DNA of 64,000 nucleotides from Streptomyces sp. NBRC 110035 (GCF_000829695.1 NZ_BBNN01000019.1:238955-302954), one strand, 5' to 3'. Positions 49,816 to 59,383 are shown, numbered from the stretch's first letter. The notes: generated by a model from the sequence alone, not told the origin. Numbers and translations are program-made.

Positions 49816-50789
49816 CGCAGCGCGGCCGTGGCCTCGTCGAGGACGATGCCCAGGGAGCGGGTGCCACGCCCCTTGGCCCACACCTCTGGGTTCACCTCGT
49901 GGACGTCGCCGTTCCGCACGGCCGGGATCTTGCTCCAGAGAGGGTTCCCGGCCAGCTTCTCCGACAGTTCGCCGTCCGCGTCGCCGAAGCTCATCGTCTC
50001 GACGAACAGCACGTCCACGCCTTGGGCGAGGATCTCCTCGAGGCTGTAACTTCCTTCCACACCACGGGACTTCCACGGGTAGTCAGCGATCTTGGGGAAC
50101 AGGCTGGCGGCCACGTCGCCCTCCGGGGTCGCGACGCCGAAGTTCTCGTCACTGCCGTAGATGATGAGGGCGGTCTTCTCGCTCGGGGCCTTCTCGGCCC
50201 CGGCGAGCCTGGTCCGGAAGGTCCTCTCGGCCTTCTCCCCCTCGGCGGTGCGGCCGGTGAGCGCGGCGAGGTCGCGCAGGTACCCCACGCTGTCCTGCCA
50301 CGTCTCGGGCTGCATGGCCCAGAACGTGGTGGCACCCTTCAGCGCCGGGGCGAGTTTGCCGTGGGTGTCCCCCAGGCCGATCACCAGATCCGGCTTGTGG
50401 GAGAGGATCGCCTCCACCTCCGGGGCGATGAACCCGCCGGGTATGACGTCGGCCTCCTTCGCCTTCTCCTCCCCGAGGAAGCCCGGGTGGGCGAGCAACG
50501 CGCTGTTGGTGGCCGTCGGGACGATGCCCAGTTCGGTCAGGATGTCGTCGCAGAGCGCGAACAGGCAGACGATCCGCTCCGGCTTTCCGTCCAGGGAGAT
50601 GTCGACGCCGTTCGTGTCGGTCAGCTCCGTCGTCGCCTTGATGGGTTCGACGGTGACCTCGGTCCTCGCGGCGGTCCTGGCCCGGTCGCCCGCGGGTTCG
50701 CCGGACGACGCTCCGCAGCCGACCAGGACGGAACCCACCACCGCTGCGGTGATCCAACTGCGGACGAATCTCGACGGTGAGCGCAGCAT
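49812..50789 (-). CDS. Siderophore-type ABC substrate-binding lipoprotein (FecB/FepB-like)
   Basis: 325 residues from ATG 50789. Signal peptide (WITAAVVGSVLVGCG; lipobox VGC). Class III periplasmic-binding fold: PERIVCLFALCDDILTELGI, LVIGLGDTHGKLAPALKG, VDVLFVETMS and GTRSLGIVLDEATAAL. First gene of the minus-strand importer operon; its promoter region carries the strong Zur box at 50837. Expected to bind a metallophore-metal complex outside the membrane. Residues HPGFLGEEKAKEAD and DENFGVATPEG lie in the likely ligand cleft, but ligand type cannot be read from sequence. Confidence 0.9.
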   Translation of the reverse strand: MLRSPSRFVRSWITAAVVGSVLVGCGASSGEPAGDRARTAARTEVTVEPIKATTELTDTNGVDISLDGKPERIVCLFALCDDILTELGIVPTATNSALLAHPGFLGEEKAKEADVIPGGFIAPEVEAILSHKPDLVIGLGDTHGKLAPALKGATTFWAMQPETWQDSVGYLRDLAALTGRTAEGEKAERTFRTRLAGAEKAPSEKTALIIYGSDENFGVATPEGDVAASLFPKIADYPWKSRGVEGSYSLEEILAQGVDVLFVETMSFGDADGELSEKLAGNPLWSKIPAVRNGDVHEVNPEVWAKGRGTRSLGIVLDEATAALR

Positions 50790-50836
50790 CGACGCCCTCG
50801 CTTCTTCTCAGGGACCGGGAACGCACCGAAGATACA

Positions 50837-50851
50837 TGATAATCGTTTTCA
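50837..50851. promoter_or_regulatory. Zur box in divergent importer / beta-propeller promoter
   Basis: Read on the minus strand: TGAAAACGATTATCA, 13 of 15 matches to the consensus and a 7-1-7 inverted repeat with one mismatch. It lies 48 bases before the receptor gene (minus) and 26 bases before the beta-propeller gene (plus), well placed to repress both. Confidence 0.85.
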
Positions 50852-50876
50852 CAAGACCGGTTTTCTGGAGGAACCC

Positions 50877-52076
50877 ATGCGCGCTGCCGCCGCCGTACTG
50901 CTCGTCTCCGACCACGTGGACGGCTCCGTGCACGTGCTGACCGTGCCGGACGGCACGTGCACGGGACGCCTGACGGGTCGCCACCTCTCCGAACACGCCG
51001 GGTTCCTGGCGCTGCCGGGAGGGCGGGTGGCCTGTGTCGACGACCGGCGGGGGGAACTCCTGGTGCTCGACCCCTTCGGCGAGGAGCTCGTGGAGTCCGC
51101 GGTCCCGGTCGCCGTGCCGGCCGAGCACCTCGCCTGCGACCCGCCCGGTCGCCGGCTGGCAGTCACGACCGGTTTGGGCAGGAACACCGAGCCGTGGTCG
51201 GACCTGCTGACGGTCGTCGACCTGGACACCGGGGGAACCGCACGGGTGCGCACGCGTGCCGGCGAACCGGGCGTGACGGTGCTGGGCGACGTCGATCCGC
51301 TGGTCGTACTGCGGCACCGGGAACCCGGGGCACTGGCCGTCCACCGGTTCGCGGACCTCCTCGCGGCTCCGCCCGGCTGCCCGGCGGTCACGCCTCACGC
51401 ACTCCTGCCGCTGCCGGACGACGGACACGGGGACGCCCAGGCACCCGGCTCGGGCCATGTGTTCGCGGCCACGAGCGAGGGCGTCCACCGGGCGCGGAGG
51501 GAGGGCGACACGCTCGTGGCCGAGGCGGTGATCCCGTGGGAGTCACCCGCCCGGGGCTGGTACCTGCGCCTCGACACCCGCCGGCAGGCGCTGTGGACCA
51601 CGCTGCGCGGTGGTGTCCCGGACCCGCTGAGGTGGCCGGAGTGGACCAACCAGGCATGGCGCCACGAACTGGGGACGGGCCGTACGCTCCTCACGGACCT
51701 CGGCCACGGCCTGGTCTTCCGGCTGGCCCTCACCCGGCGCCACACCGCCTTCACCCGCGTCCACCCCGACGGTGACGAACTGATCCTCCTGGACGCCCAC
51801 GACGGCGTCCGGCGCTTCGCCCTGCCCGCCATGGAGGGCGCTCCGCGTCGCGGCGGCACTCCCTGGGAGGGAGTCCAGCGCCGCGCGGTGGCCGCCTCAC
51901 CGGGTTCCGACTGGGTCGCCGTCACCCGCGGCGGCCACGGCGAAGTGCACGTCGTCGACGCGCGGACGGGCCGCGAGGCGAACCGTCTGCGGCTGGGCAC
52001 ACCGCTGCACCACGGCGGCCACCTGATGCTGCGTACCCGGAGCGACGGCGCCGACGGCGATCCCGTGGGCCGGTGA
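50877..52076 (+). CDS. Beta-propeller (WD40/YVTN-like) protein, putative zinc-linked
   Basis: 399 residues from ATG 50877 with TGGAGGAA upstream. Repeating beta-blade pattern: GGRVACVDDRRGELLVLDPF, RRLAVTTGLG, VFAATSEGVHRARREG, FTRVHPDGDELILLDAHDGV and VAVTRGGHGEVHVVDARTGR, suggesting six or seven blades. There is no signal peptide or lipobox, although residues 4-12 are hydrophobic. The zinc metallochaperone AztD of other bacteria is also a beta-propeller, but I see no convincing specific similarity, so a zinc role is inferred only from the shared Zur-type promoter. Many His residues lie towards the C-terminus (HHGGHL). Confidence 0.7.
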   Translation: MRAAAAVLLVSDHVDGSVHVLTVPDGTCTGRLTGRHLSEHAGFLALPGGRVACVDDRRGELLVLDPFGEELVESAVPVAVPAEHLACDPPGRRLAVTTGLGRNTEPWSDLLTVVDLDTGGTARVRTRAGEPGVTVLGDVDPLVVLRHREPGALAVHRFADLLAAPPGCPAVTPHALLPLPDDGHGDAQAPGSGHVFAATSEGVHRARREGDTLVAEAVIPWESPARGWYLRLDTRRQALWTTLRGGVPDPLRWPEWTNQAWRHELGTGRTLLTDLGHGLVFRLALTRRHTAFTRVHPDGDELILLDAHDGVRRFALPAMEGAPRRGGTPWEGVQRRAVAASPGSDWVAVTRGGHGEVHVVDARTGREANRLRLGTPLHHGGHLMLRTRSDGADGDPVGR

Positions 52077-52162
52077 CAGGGAACGGCGCTCCCGGTCCCG
52101 TCGAGAGGCCGCCCCCTCGACCGCGTACACCATGTCCCCGCACACGACCGGGTCCCGCATGC

Positions 52163-52193
52163 CCGACTCGTCTTCGGTCCGCAGACGAGTCGG
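52163..52193. terminator. Bidirectional terminator
   Basis: CCGACTCGTCT pairs perfectly with AGACGAGTCGG around a nine-base loop, between the convergent beta-propeller and YetF-like genes. Confidence 0.8.
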
Positions 52194-52201
52194 AGAAACC
52201 C

Positions 52202-52789
52202 TCAGGACTGGTCGGCGTCGTCGTGGTGAGGCGTGTGCCACTGCGGCACGTTGTCCATGGCGCTTCCCGAGCCGTATTGCGAACGGGAGATCACGCTGAA
52301 GCTGCCGTCCGTCTCCAGCACCACCGCGCGTACCAGCTCCAGTGCCCCGGTTCCCTGGGCACGGATCGCCTGCCGCACTTCGTCGGGTGTGACCCGTTGA
52401 CGTCGCATCGCCTCATGGAGCATGCGGCCCTCGCGCAGCAGCAAGGTCGGCTCGGCCTTCACCAGCCGGCGAACACCCCGGAAGCGGACCGAGGCCCAGG
52501 CGGTGACGAACTGCAGCACCACCAGTGAGCCGAACGCCAGGGCCCCTTCCCAGAGGGCCACCTGCCGGTTGAGCAGGATGGTGGCCAGGGTCGATCCCAG
52601 CGCGACCGTGACCACCAGGTCGAAGGCGTTCATCTTCGACAGTGTCCGCTTGCCCGACGTGCGGACCGCGGCGATGAGGATCAGGTAGGCCGGCCCCGCC
52701 ACGACGAGTACGCGGACGAGTTCGTTCCAGGAATCGAAGAACACGGTTCCACCGGTACCCCGCGCGAGGGTTTCTCCCACAAGGAGCAC
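52202..52789 (-). CDS. DUF421 (YetF-like) membrane protein
   Basis: 195 residues from GTG 52789 (GTG 52780 is an alternative). Two to three N-terminal membrane helices (VLVVAGPAYLILIAAVR) precede the DUF421 signature RTSGKRTLSKMNAFDLVVTV, then the C-terminal domain with EPTLLLREGRMLHEAM and VLETDGSFSVIS. YetF-type proteins of Bacillus affect membrane and spore properties; the biochemical role is unclear. Not part of the zinc operons as far as I can tell. Confidence 0.85.
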   Translation of the reverse strand: MLLVGETLARGTGGTVFFDSWNELVRVLVVAGPAYLILIAAVRTSGKRTLSKMNAFDLVVTVALGSTLATILLNRQVALWEGALAFGSLVVLQFVTAWASVRFRGVRRLVKAEPTLLLREGRMLHEAMRRQRVTPDEVRQAIRAQGTGALELVRAVVLETDGSFSVISRSQYGSGSAMDNVPQWHTPHHDDADQS

Positions 52790-53130
52790 GGCCCGGTGGC
52801 CGATCCCGCAGGTCGGTGACTGCCTTCCTCGAGGTCCTCCGGCCGGTCCCCGACCGCCCTCGTGCCAGACCGGGGCACGCGCCCCGCTCCCCCGCCCCGG
52901 CCTGCGGCCGGCTCACGGGCGGTGCACACCATCCGCCATCCGGCCCGCACCAGTACCGTCAGGAGCGTGCGGGTTCCGGGGCGTTCCAGCGATCTGCCGC
53001 ACACCGGGCCCGGCCACCGGCCCAGCGCCCCCCGCACTGCCCCGGCCGCTGGGCCGGTGGCCGTCGCCACGGACAACGCGGTGGGCACCGAATCGGCGAG
53101 GGCGGGCACCACGGGCACGTCCCGGGACCG
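52790..53130. other. Intergenic stretch without a supported gene
   Basis: 341 bases between two minus-strand genes. A 145-residue minus-strand frame crosses it (start near 53118) but overlaps the YetF gene, is rich in Arg/Pro/Gly and matches nothing I recognise. No clear operator or terminator seen. Confidence 0.4.
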
Positions 53131-54369
53131 TCACCGGCGGGCTCGTTCCACGGTTCCCCCGGCGCTCCGGGCGACCGCTCGGCGGTAGAGGGTCAGGCCG
53201 GGGGCCGCGGTGATGCCGTGCACAGCGGTGCTGGCCGCGACGACCAGCGTTCCGGCTGCCAGGACCCTGGGGTCGATGTCGAGCCGGCGGGCCTCCATGG
53301 TCAGGTAGAACAGGGCCGAGACGCCGATGGGACCGAACCAGCCCAGAAAGACGGCGTCCCGCCAGGGCAGGGACAGAGGGCGTTTGAGGGCGAGCAGGAT
53401 CGGCAGACGGCGCATCAGCAGTACACCGAGCACCAGCAGGATGCTGCGCCACCAGCCCAGATCGCCCCACTCACGCCAGGGGATCGCAGCTCCGAGAAGC
53501 ACGAACAGCGGCAGGACGAGGAAGCGGTTGATCGCTTCGTCGATCATGTTCTCACTCGCTCGTTCATCCATCGAGGTGACCGCGTTGAAGGCCAGGCCGC
53601 TGATGAAGACGGCCAGAACGCCGTCGATGCGCAGAAGCCCGGAGACGCCCAGCACGAAGAGGGCCAGCAGCAGGGTGTACACCAGCAGAGGGCCGGAGGA
53701 AATGCTTCCGCCGCTCTCCGCTGTGCGCAGCACTTTTCCGCCCAGCCAGCCTGCTGCCGCTCCGAGGCCGACGGCCCCCAGTACCTGCCACAGGGACTCC
53801 GTAAACGCTCGCGTTCCCGTCAGCGGCCCGGCGATCGCCACAGCGGCGAGCACCAAGGGCAGAGCGAGCCCGTCGTTGGCGCCCGACTCCAGGGAGAGCA
53901 ACTGCCGGGTCCGGGCGGCGATCCCCTTCTCGGCGGGCTCGCCGGTGACGACACCGGAGGCGAGTACGGGGTCGGTCGGGCACAGAGCCGCTCCCAGCAG
54001 CGCCGCCGCACCGAGGCCGAGACCGAGTACGACAGCCGACACCACCGTGGTGAGCAGTGCCATCCCGGCCATGGCCACGATCAGCAGGACGAGCAGTGGT
54101 CTCCCCCGCGCCCGCACGTCACGGAACGGATAGCGCAGGGCCACGGACATGACCGAGACCGCCAGCAGCAGACGGGAGGCCTCGTGCAGTTCCTCGTTCC
54201 CCTCCACCACTGTGGGCAGGTCCACAGCCCCCAGCACCTCCGGGCCGAAGACCACCCCTGTCAGCAGGGCCAGGAGCGGAGCGCTCAGCGGCGCGCGCCG
54301 AAGCGGCCCGGAAAGCGTCGCCACCACCAGTGCCAGGGCACCGACCACCGCCAGCAGGACGTTCAGCAT
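53131..54369 (-). CDS. CPA1-family cation:proton antiporter
   Basis: 412 residues from ATG 54369 with about 11-12 membrane helices. The helix-5 exchange motif appears in LSLESGANDGLALPLVLAA (Asn-Asp of CPA1 NhaP-type proteins), preceded by LCPTDPVLASGVV and followed by RIDGVLAVFISGLAFNA and FLGWFGPIGVSALFYLTM. Exchanges Na+ or K+ for H+ across the membrane. No long cytosolic tail. Probably general ion or pH homeostasis. Confidence 0.9.
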   Translation of the reverse strand: MLNVLLAVVGALALVVATLSGPLRRAPLSAPLLALLTGVVFGPEVLGAVDLPTVVEGNEELHEASRLLLAVSVMSVALRYPFRDVRARGRPLLVLLIVAMAGMALLTTVVSAVVLGLGLGAAALLGAALCPTDPVLASGVVTGEPAEKGIAARTRQLLSLESGANDGLALPLVLAAVAIAGPLTGTRAFTESLWQVLGAVGLGAAAGWLGGKVLRTAESGGSISSGPLLVYTLLLALFVLGVSGLLRIDGVLAVFISGLAFNAVTSMDERASENMIDEAINRFLVLPLFVLLGAAIPWREWGDLGWWRSILLVLGVLLMRRLPILLALKRPLSLPWRDAVFLGWFGPIGVSALFYLTMEARRLDIDPRVLAAGTLVVAASTAVHGITAAPGLTLYRRAVARSAGGTVERARR

Positions 54370-54664
54370 GCCCGTCCGGTTGCCCGGTTCTGAACGGGAT
54401 ATGCCCTTTCAGGCCGTCGGTCCTCCTGCCGGTCACCCGATCAGTCGTCCGGCACCGCTCCCCAGCCGGCGTTCCGCCCGGGACGAGGAGGAACCGCATC
54501 GGCCTCACACCCACCCTGCCGTGACGGCGCTCGGAGCCGGCCGAGGCCGTGCACCGGCAGACACGCTTTTACCGCACCGGCTCGGGTGCCACCCGGACAC
54601 CGCACCGAACGACAAGGCGCCGGCGAACGGCCGGCTCCTACGAGAGCGAAGGAGCGGTCAAGCG

Positions 54665-55063
54665 ATGGCCACTGCTGTGCAGGACATGCTGGAGACCTAC
54701 CCCGCCGATCCGGGCGGGGTGGACAGGGATGCGACGGCCCGCTGCATCGAGGAATGCGTCACCTGAGCCCAGGCGTGTACCGCCTGCGCGGACGCCTGCC
54801 TGGCCGAGGAGACGGGCGGCGAGTTGACCCCATGCATCCGCACCACCATGGACTGCGCCGCCACCGCCGCGGTCCTCTCCCGTCACACCGGCTACGACGC
54901 CAACATCACTCGCGCCGTCATCGAGGCCTGCGCCACCGTCTGCAAGGCCTGCGGTGACCAGTGCACCTCCCACGCGGACATGCACGAGCACTGCCGTGTC
55001 TGCGCCGAGGCCTGCCGCCGCTGCGAGCAGGCGTGCAACGGCCTGCTCACCGGTCTCGGCTGA
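54665..55063 (+). pseudogene. DUF326 four-helix copper-binding protein, interrupted by in-frame TGA
   Basis: Starts ATG 54665 (GCGAAGGAGCGG upstream) as ATAVQDMLETYPADPGGVDR, ARCIEECVT, then TGA at 54764-54766. The same frame continues AQACTACADACLAEETGG, DCAATAAVLSRHTGYDANIT and ACKACGDQ-type repeats to a stop at 55063. Relatives are Cys-rich cytosolic copper-storage-like proteins about 135 residues long. The TGA falls exactly where the family has a conserved Cys (xCxxCAQACTAC), and one further family Cys pair after DCA is missing. Likely a decaying gene or a sequencing error; a recoded codon is a remote alternative. Confidence 0.78.
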
Positions 55064-55699
55064 ACCGCTCCACGAACCGTGGCCCACAGCCACCGGCACA
55101 TGGACGCCGTGGGCCTTTCGGTCCGGCAGTGGTGACCGTGAGTTGGACCAGTCCGCGCATCGGCGAAGCCTCTGGTGGCCGGGGTTTCGATCAGGACCGA
55201 CCGTCGTCGCCAGAAGCTTTGTGCGTTCGCCTGCCGGTCGTCGATCGACCTGTCCCGGGCACGCCTTGCCGTATCCGGCCGGACGGCTCGCCGCCCGAAG
55301 GCGGGAGGGCGGCACGCGGTGGCGACGGCCGAGTGGGGGCTGTCGGCCCCCGCTCGCCCGGGTACGTCCGCGGGGCGGTGAGGAGGCCGCGACCACGACG
55401 TGGCTGGACGCCGCCCCCGTCCGCCGGGCGAGTCCTGCGGACGGGGACCGGAAACCGGCTCGGATTCCCGGCGACCGGCGCGAAGAGCACGTGTGCGGTG
55501 CGGCGGGCCGGTAGGTCCACCGTCGGCGACACCGCTGTCGGGGCGAACACCACTGCCCACAGGAGAGGGCCCTCGAGTCCCTCTCCGCGGCCCGCACCGA
55601 TGCAGGCCCTCCCCTGCGGCCCGTGCGGCGTGGAGAGGAGAGCGCGAGGGCTCGTCGTCCTTCGCAGCCACCCTCGCGACCAGGCTCCGGCCGCTGGAT
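55064..55699. other. Gene-poor region
   Basis: 636 bases with only Arg/Pro-rich shadow frames. I see no promoter island, strong hairpin or transposase remnant that I can support. It may be relic DNA next to the broken DUF326 gene. Confidence 0.4.
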
Positions 55700-56155
55700 T
55701 CAGCGGGTGCTCGGTGCGGTGCGGCGGGTGAGCAGGACACCCGGAGTGATCATGCCGACACCCAGGACGAAGTGCAGCCAGTTGTCGGCCGTGTTGACCG
55801 GAACGAAGTTCGCGGCACTGTCCTGGTCGATGACCAGCCCGTAAATCCACAGAACCAGGTAGATCGCGCCGCCGCCGATGAGGAAGGCTCGAGCAGTGGC
55901 AGCCGCGCGGGCCGCAGCGATGCCGACGACACCGAACAGCAGATGGACGATGTTGTGCAGGATCGACACCCGGAAGACGCCCAGGAGCTTGGCCTCGGAG
56001 TGGTGCTCGGCGAACTTCATGGTGTCGTAGTCGGTCGTGACACCGGGAACGAAGCCGAGAACGCCGATCAGGAGGAACACCGCACCGACGGCGAGGGCAG
56101 CCTGCTGCACTCCGGTCCGGCCTGCTGTGGGGGCGGCGTGGCGGTGAGCGGACAT
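55700..56155 (-). CDS. DUF4383 membrane protein
   Basis: 151 residues from ATG 56155. Four membrane helices: AALAVGAVFLLIGVLGFVPG, LGVFRVSILHNIVHLLFGVV, RAFLIGGGAIYLVLWIYGLV and NWLHFVLGVGMITPGVLL. The HNIVHLLFG motif marks the DUF4383 family common in actinobacteria. Function unknown; monocistronic. Confidence 0.87.
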   Translation of the reverse strand: MSAHRHAAPTAGRTGVQQAALAVGAVFLLIGVLGFVPGVTTDYDTMKFAEHHSEAKLLGVFRVSILHNIVHLLFGVVGIAAARAAATARAFLIGGGAIYLVLWIYGLVIDQDSAANFVPVNTADNWLHFVLGVGMITPGVLLTRRTAPSTR

Positions 56156-56587
56156 GATGGTGGTGCCCCTTCCGGGGGGGTACGGCGGCCAACGCCGCGT
56201 AGCACGATCCGTTGGTTACCTCCTTACCGCCCGATCGCCCAGCCTTCCACCGCTCAGCGCGCTGTCCGGTCCTCGGCCTCCCGTGCCGCACTCCTCTCCC
56301 GAAGTGGGTGAGTCCGGTGTTCCCGGTAGCGGAGAAGCACGCACACCCGCCCTTCCCCGTCCTTGAACCGGCGAGAATCAGGTGCGGTCGCCTGGGCCGG
56401 TCGGGGGCGGAGAGGGAGGTCGTTTCACGGCTGCCCGACGACCGATGCCGGTGGGCGGCCCCACGGACGTGACGGATGACGTGATGGCTTTTCCGGTCTC
56501 GGGCATGCGCCGTCCACGACGCGCTTGTCCGCGCTGCGCGACTACGCCCCTCCGGAACAAATCCGCCTCTCGGCCGGTTGTGCCGAT

Positions 56588-56603
56588 ATACCCTACCGGG
56601 TAT
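56588..56603. promoter_or_regulatory. CstR/CsoR-type operator (distal)
   Basis: ATACCCTACCGGGTAT, a 6-4-6 inverted repeat, 223 bases upstream of the cstR start. No gene starts directly beside it, so it may be a distal site or belong to a lost gene. Confidence 0.6.
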
Positions 56604-56794
56604 GAGGGAGAAGAGGGGGAGCGCGCCGCCACCGAACCCGCAAAGGACGACCCCGAGGAGATCGCCACCGGCCCCGCCGTCGCACCGGTCGGCTCCCGGG
56701 CGACCTGCGACGACACGAAAACCCTGCGGGCACCACAGGCGGCAGGTGAGCCCACCTCGGCGGCCGGCCGGCGCGGACCGGATCGGAACACACA

Positions 56795-57113
<319 letters not shown>

Positions 57114-57234
57114 GAACCGCGGGGGACGCCCGGTCCGGCACCCGCACGTCCGGGCGGCCGCGCCGCAGCGCACGAGTGGCCCACAGCCACCCGGATACCC
57201 GCTCCGGCATCGGGAACGACTGAAAGGCGAGACC

Positions 57235-57630
57235 ATGCACTACGCCCGCACCGTGCACCTCGACACCGACTTCGCCACCACCGTGGACCGGGTGCGCGAA
57301 GCCCTCGCCGCCCAGGGCTTCGGCGTCCTCACCGAGATCGACGTCACCTCCACCCTCAAGGCCAAGCTCGACCACGACATGGAGGACTACGTCATCCTCG
57401 GCGCCTGCAACCCCTCCCTCGCCCACCGCGCCCTGGACACCGACCGCTCCGTCGGCCTGCTGCTGCCCTGCAACGTCGTCGTCCGCACCGAGGGCGGGCG
57501 CACCGCCGTACAGGCCCTCGACCCGGGCACGATGGTCGCCCTCACCGAACTCGACGCCCTGCGCCCGGTCGCCGAGGAAGCCACCCGGCGCCTCGACGCC
57601 GCCCTCGCCTCGCTGACCACCCGCACCTGA
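57235..57630 (+). CDS. DUF302 domain protein
   Basis: 131 residues from ATG 57235 (GAAAGGCGAGACC upstream). DUF302 signature: AALAAQGFGVLTEIDVTSTL, DYVILGACNPSLAHRALDTD and VGLLLPCNVVVR. The two conserved Cys (ACNP and LPCNV) are typical. Such proteins recur beside CsoR/CstR-type regulators and sulfur-oxidation genes; the molecular role is unknown. 121 bases after cstR and probably cotranscribed. Confidence 0.87.
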   Translation: MHYARTVHLDTDFATTVDRVREALAAQGFGVLTEIDVTSTLKAKLDHDMEDYVILGACNPSLAHRALDTDRSVGLLLPCNVVVRTEGGRTAVQALDPGTMVALTELDALRPVAEEATRRLDAALASLTTRT

Positions 57631-57976
57631 CCCGGCCGCACGCGGTCGGATCAGCATCGAGCCCGCAGCCGGCCACCCGGCGGCCGGACCGGTCGCCCCG
57701 CCGGGTCGGTCGCCCCGCCATGCCGAAAGCCGGGCCGAACCGTCGCACACCGGCCCCCCACCCGCGTCAGCGACCCCGCCTGCCGCACGGCCCCTGCGTC
57801 CCGTGACGGACCTCGCACACTCGCACCGAATTCCCGCGCCGCACACGGGCCCCGGCACAGCCCTGCCCCAGTCGCGCGAGAAGGTACCGACAGACACGCC
57901 CGGAATACCCCTGGGGGTACTCGTGTTACGGTGACACACATACCCGGTGGGGTAATTTCACGGAAGGGAGATCTTC
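57631..57976. other. Promoter region of the CstB operon
   Basis: 346 bases with no gene. Only the last 75 bases carry clear signals, two tandem CstR-type operators (57905-57920, 57940-57955). Confidence 0.6.
57905..57955. promoter_or_regulatory. Tandem CstR-type operators before cstB
   Basis: ATACCCCTGGGGGTAC (57905-57920) and ATACCCGGTGGGGTAA (57940-57955) are 35 bases apart, start to start, the second 21 bases before the cstB GTG. They match the palindrome in front of cstR. Two sites on one face suggest cooperative tetramer binding. Confidence 0.82.
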
Positions 57977-59335
57977 GTGTTCTTCATCGACACCATCGAG
58001 ATCGAGGGCCTCGGCAACCGCCACTACCTGGCCGGTGGCCGGCAGACGGCCGTGGCGGTGGACCCGCCGCGCGACTTCGACCAGGTGCTGGTGGCGGCAG
58101 CCCGGCGCGGGGTGCGGATCACACACGTGGTGGAGACCCACGTCCACAACGACTACGTCACCGGTGGCCTGGACCTGGCGCGGGCGACGGGCGCCGCCTA
58201 TCTGGTACCGGCCGGCGCGCGGGTGTCCTTCGCCCGGATCCCGGTGGCCGACGGCGACACCGTCACCGTCGATGACGGACTCGAACTGCGGGCCGTCGCC
58301 ACCCCGGGCCACACCCCGCACCACACCTCCTACGTGCTGCGGGAGCAGGGACAGCCGGTGGCCGCGTTCACCGGCGGTTCGCTGCTGATCGGCACGGTGG
58401 GCCGCCCGGACCTGGTGGAGCCCCGCCTGACCGAGCGGCTGGCCCGTGCCCAGCACGCCTCCGCGCACCGTCTGGCGGCCGAGCTGCCGGACGAGACGTC
58501 CGTGCTGCCGACACACGGCTTCGGCAGCTTCTGCTCCTCGGCGCAGGCCGAGGGGGACGCCACGACGATCGGCAAGGAGAAGACCGTCAACACGGCGCTC
58601 ACCACGGACGTGGACTCCTTCGTCGCCCGGCTGCTGGCCGATCTCGACGACGTCCCCGCCTACTACGCGCACATGGGCCCGGCCAACGCCGCCGGTCCGG
58701 CTCCGGTGGACCTGACGCCTCCGGCCGTCGCGGACGCCGAGGAGATCGCCGCCCGCCTCGCGGCCGGTGAGTGGGTCGTGGACCTGCGCAACCGGGTCGC
58801 GTTCGCCGAGGGGCACGTCGCCGGATCGTTCAACTTCGAGGCGGACGGGAAGATCGCCACGTACCTCGCGTGGATGATTCCGTGGGGCAAGCCGGTGACC
58901 CTGCTCGCCGAGTCCCCGGAGCAGCTGGCCGCGGCCCAGCGGGAGCTGGTCAGGGTCGGCATCGACCGGCCCGCGGCCGCCGCGACCGGCACGCCGCGGG
59001 AGTGGGTGGCCAAGGGCGGCTCCCCCGCCTCCTTCCCCCGGTCCACGTTCGCCGGACTGGCCGAACAGGACGCGGACGGGATCGTCGTGCTGGACGTGCG
59101 ACGCGACTCGGAGCGGGCCGCCGGATACCTCGAGGGCTCCGTGCACCTTCCGATCCACGAGTTGCACAAGCGGCTCGGCGAGGTCCCGGCGGGCACGGTG
59201 TGGGTGCACTGCGCCGGCGGCATGCGGGCCGCGATCGCCGCCTCGCTGCTGGACGCCGCGGGCCGTGACGTGGTGGCCGTGGACGACGGCTTCGACGCCG
59301 CCGCCGAGGCCGGACTGACCCTGGTCACCGACTGA
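57977..59335 (+). CDS. cstB: CstB-like persulfide dioxygenase-rhodanese fusion
   Basis: 452 residues from GTG 57977 (AAGGGAG upstream). Residues 1-240 are a metallo-beta-lactamase-fold persulfide dioxygenase: metal ligands in THVHNDYVTGG, TPGHTPHHTSYV and LPTHGFGSFC. Residues about 255-345 are a rhodanese-like domain without catalytic Cys (VTLLAESPEQ). Residues about 355-450 are an active rhodanese (VLDVRRDSERAAGYLEGSVH; VHCAGGMRA). This three-part order is that of CstB, which oxidises persulfides to thiosulfate. Under two CstR-type operators; first gene of an operon with rhodanese and TauE/SafE genes. Confidence 0.9.
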   Translation: MFFIDTIEIEGLGNRHYLAGGRQTAVAVDPPRDFDQVLVAAARRGVRITHVVETHVHNDYVTGGLDLARATGAAYLVPAGARVSFARIPVADGDTVTVDDGLELRAVATPGHTPHHTSYVLREQGQPVAAFTGGSLLIGTVGRPDLVEPRLTERLARAQHASAHRLAAELPDETSVLPTHGFGSFCSSAQAEGDATTIGKEKTVNTALTTDVDSFVARLLADLDDVPAYYAHMGPANAAGPAPVDLTPPAVADAEEIAARLAAGEWVVDLRNRVAFAEGHVAGSFNFEADGKIATYLAWMIPWGKPVTLLAESPEQLAAAQRELVRVGIDRPAAAATGTPREWVAKGGSPASFPRSTFAGLAEQDADGIVVLDVRRDSERAAGYLEGSVHLPIHELHKRLGEVPAGTVWVHCAGGMRAAIAASLLDAAGRDVVAVDDGFDAAAEAGLTLVTD

Positions 59336-59383
59336 GCGGGCCCGCCCGTCCCTCCCCCCTACGACTTCTCGAGAGGTTGTGCG

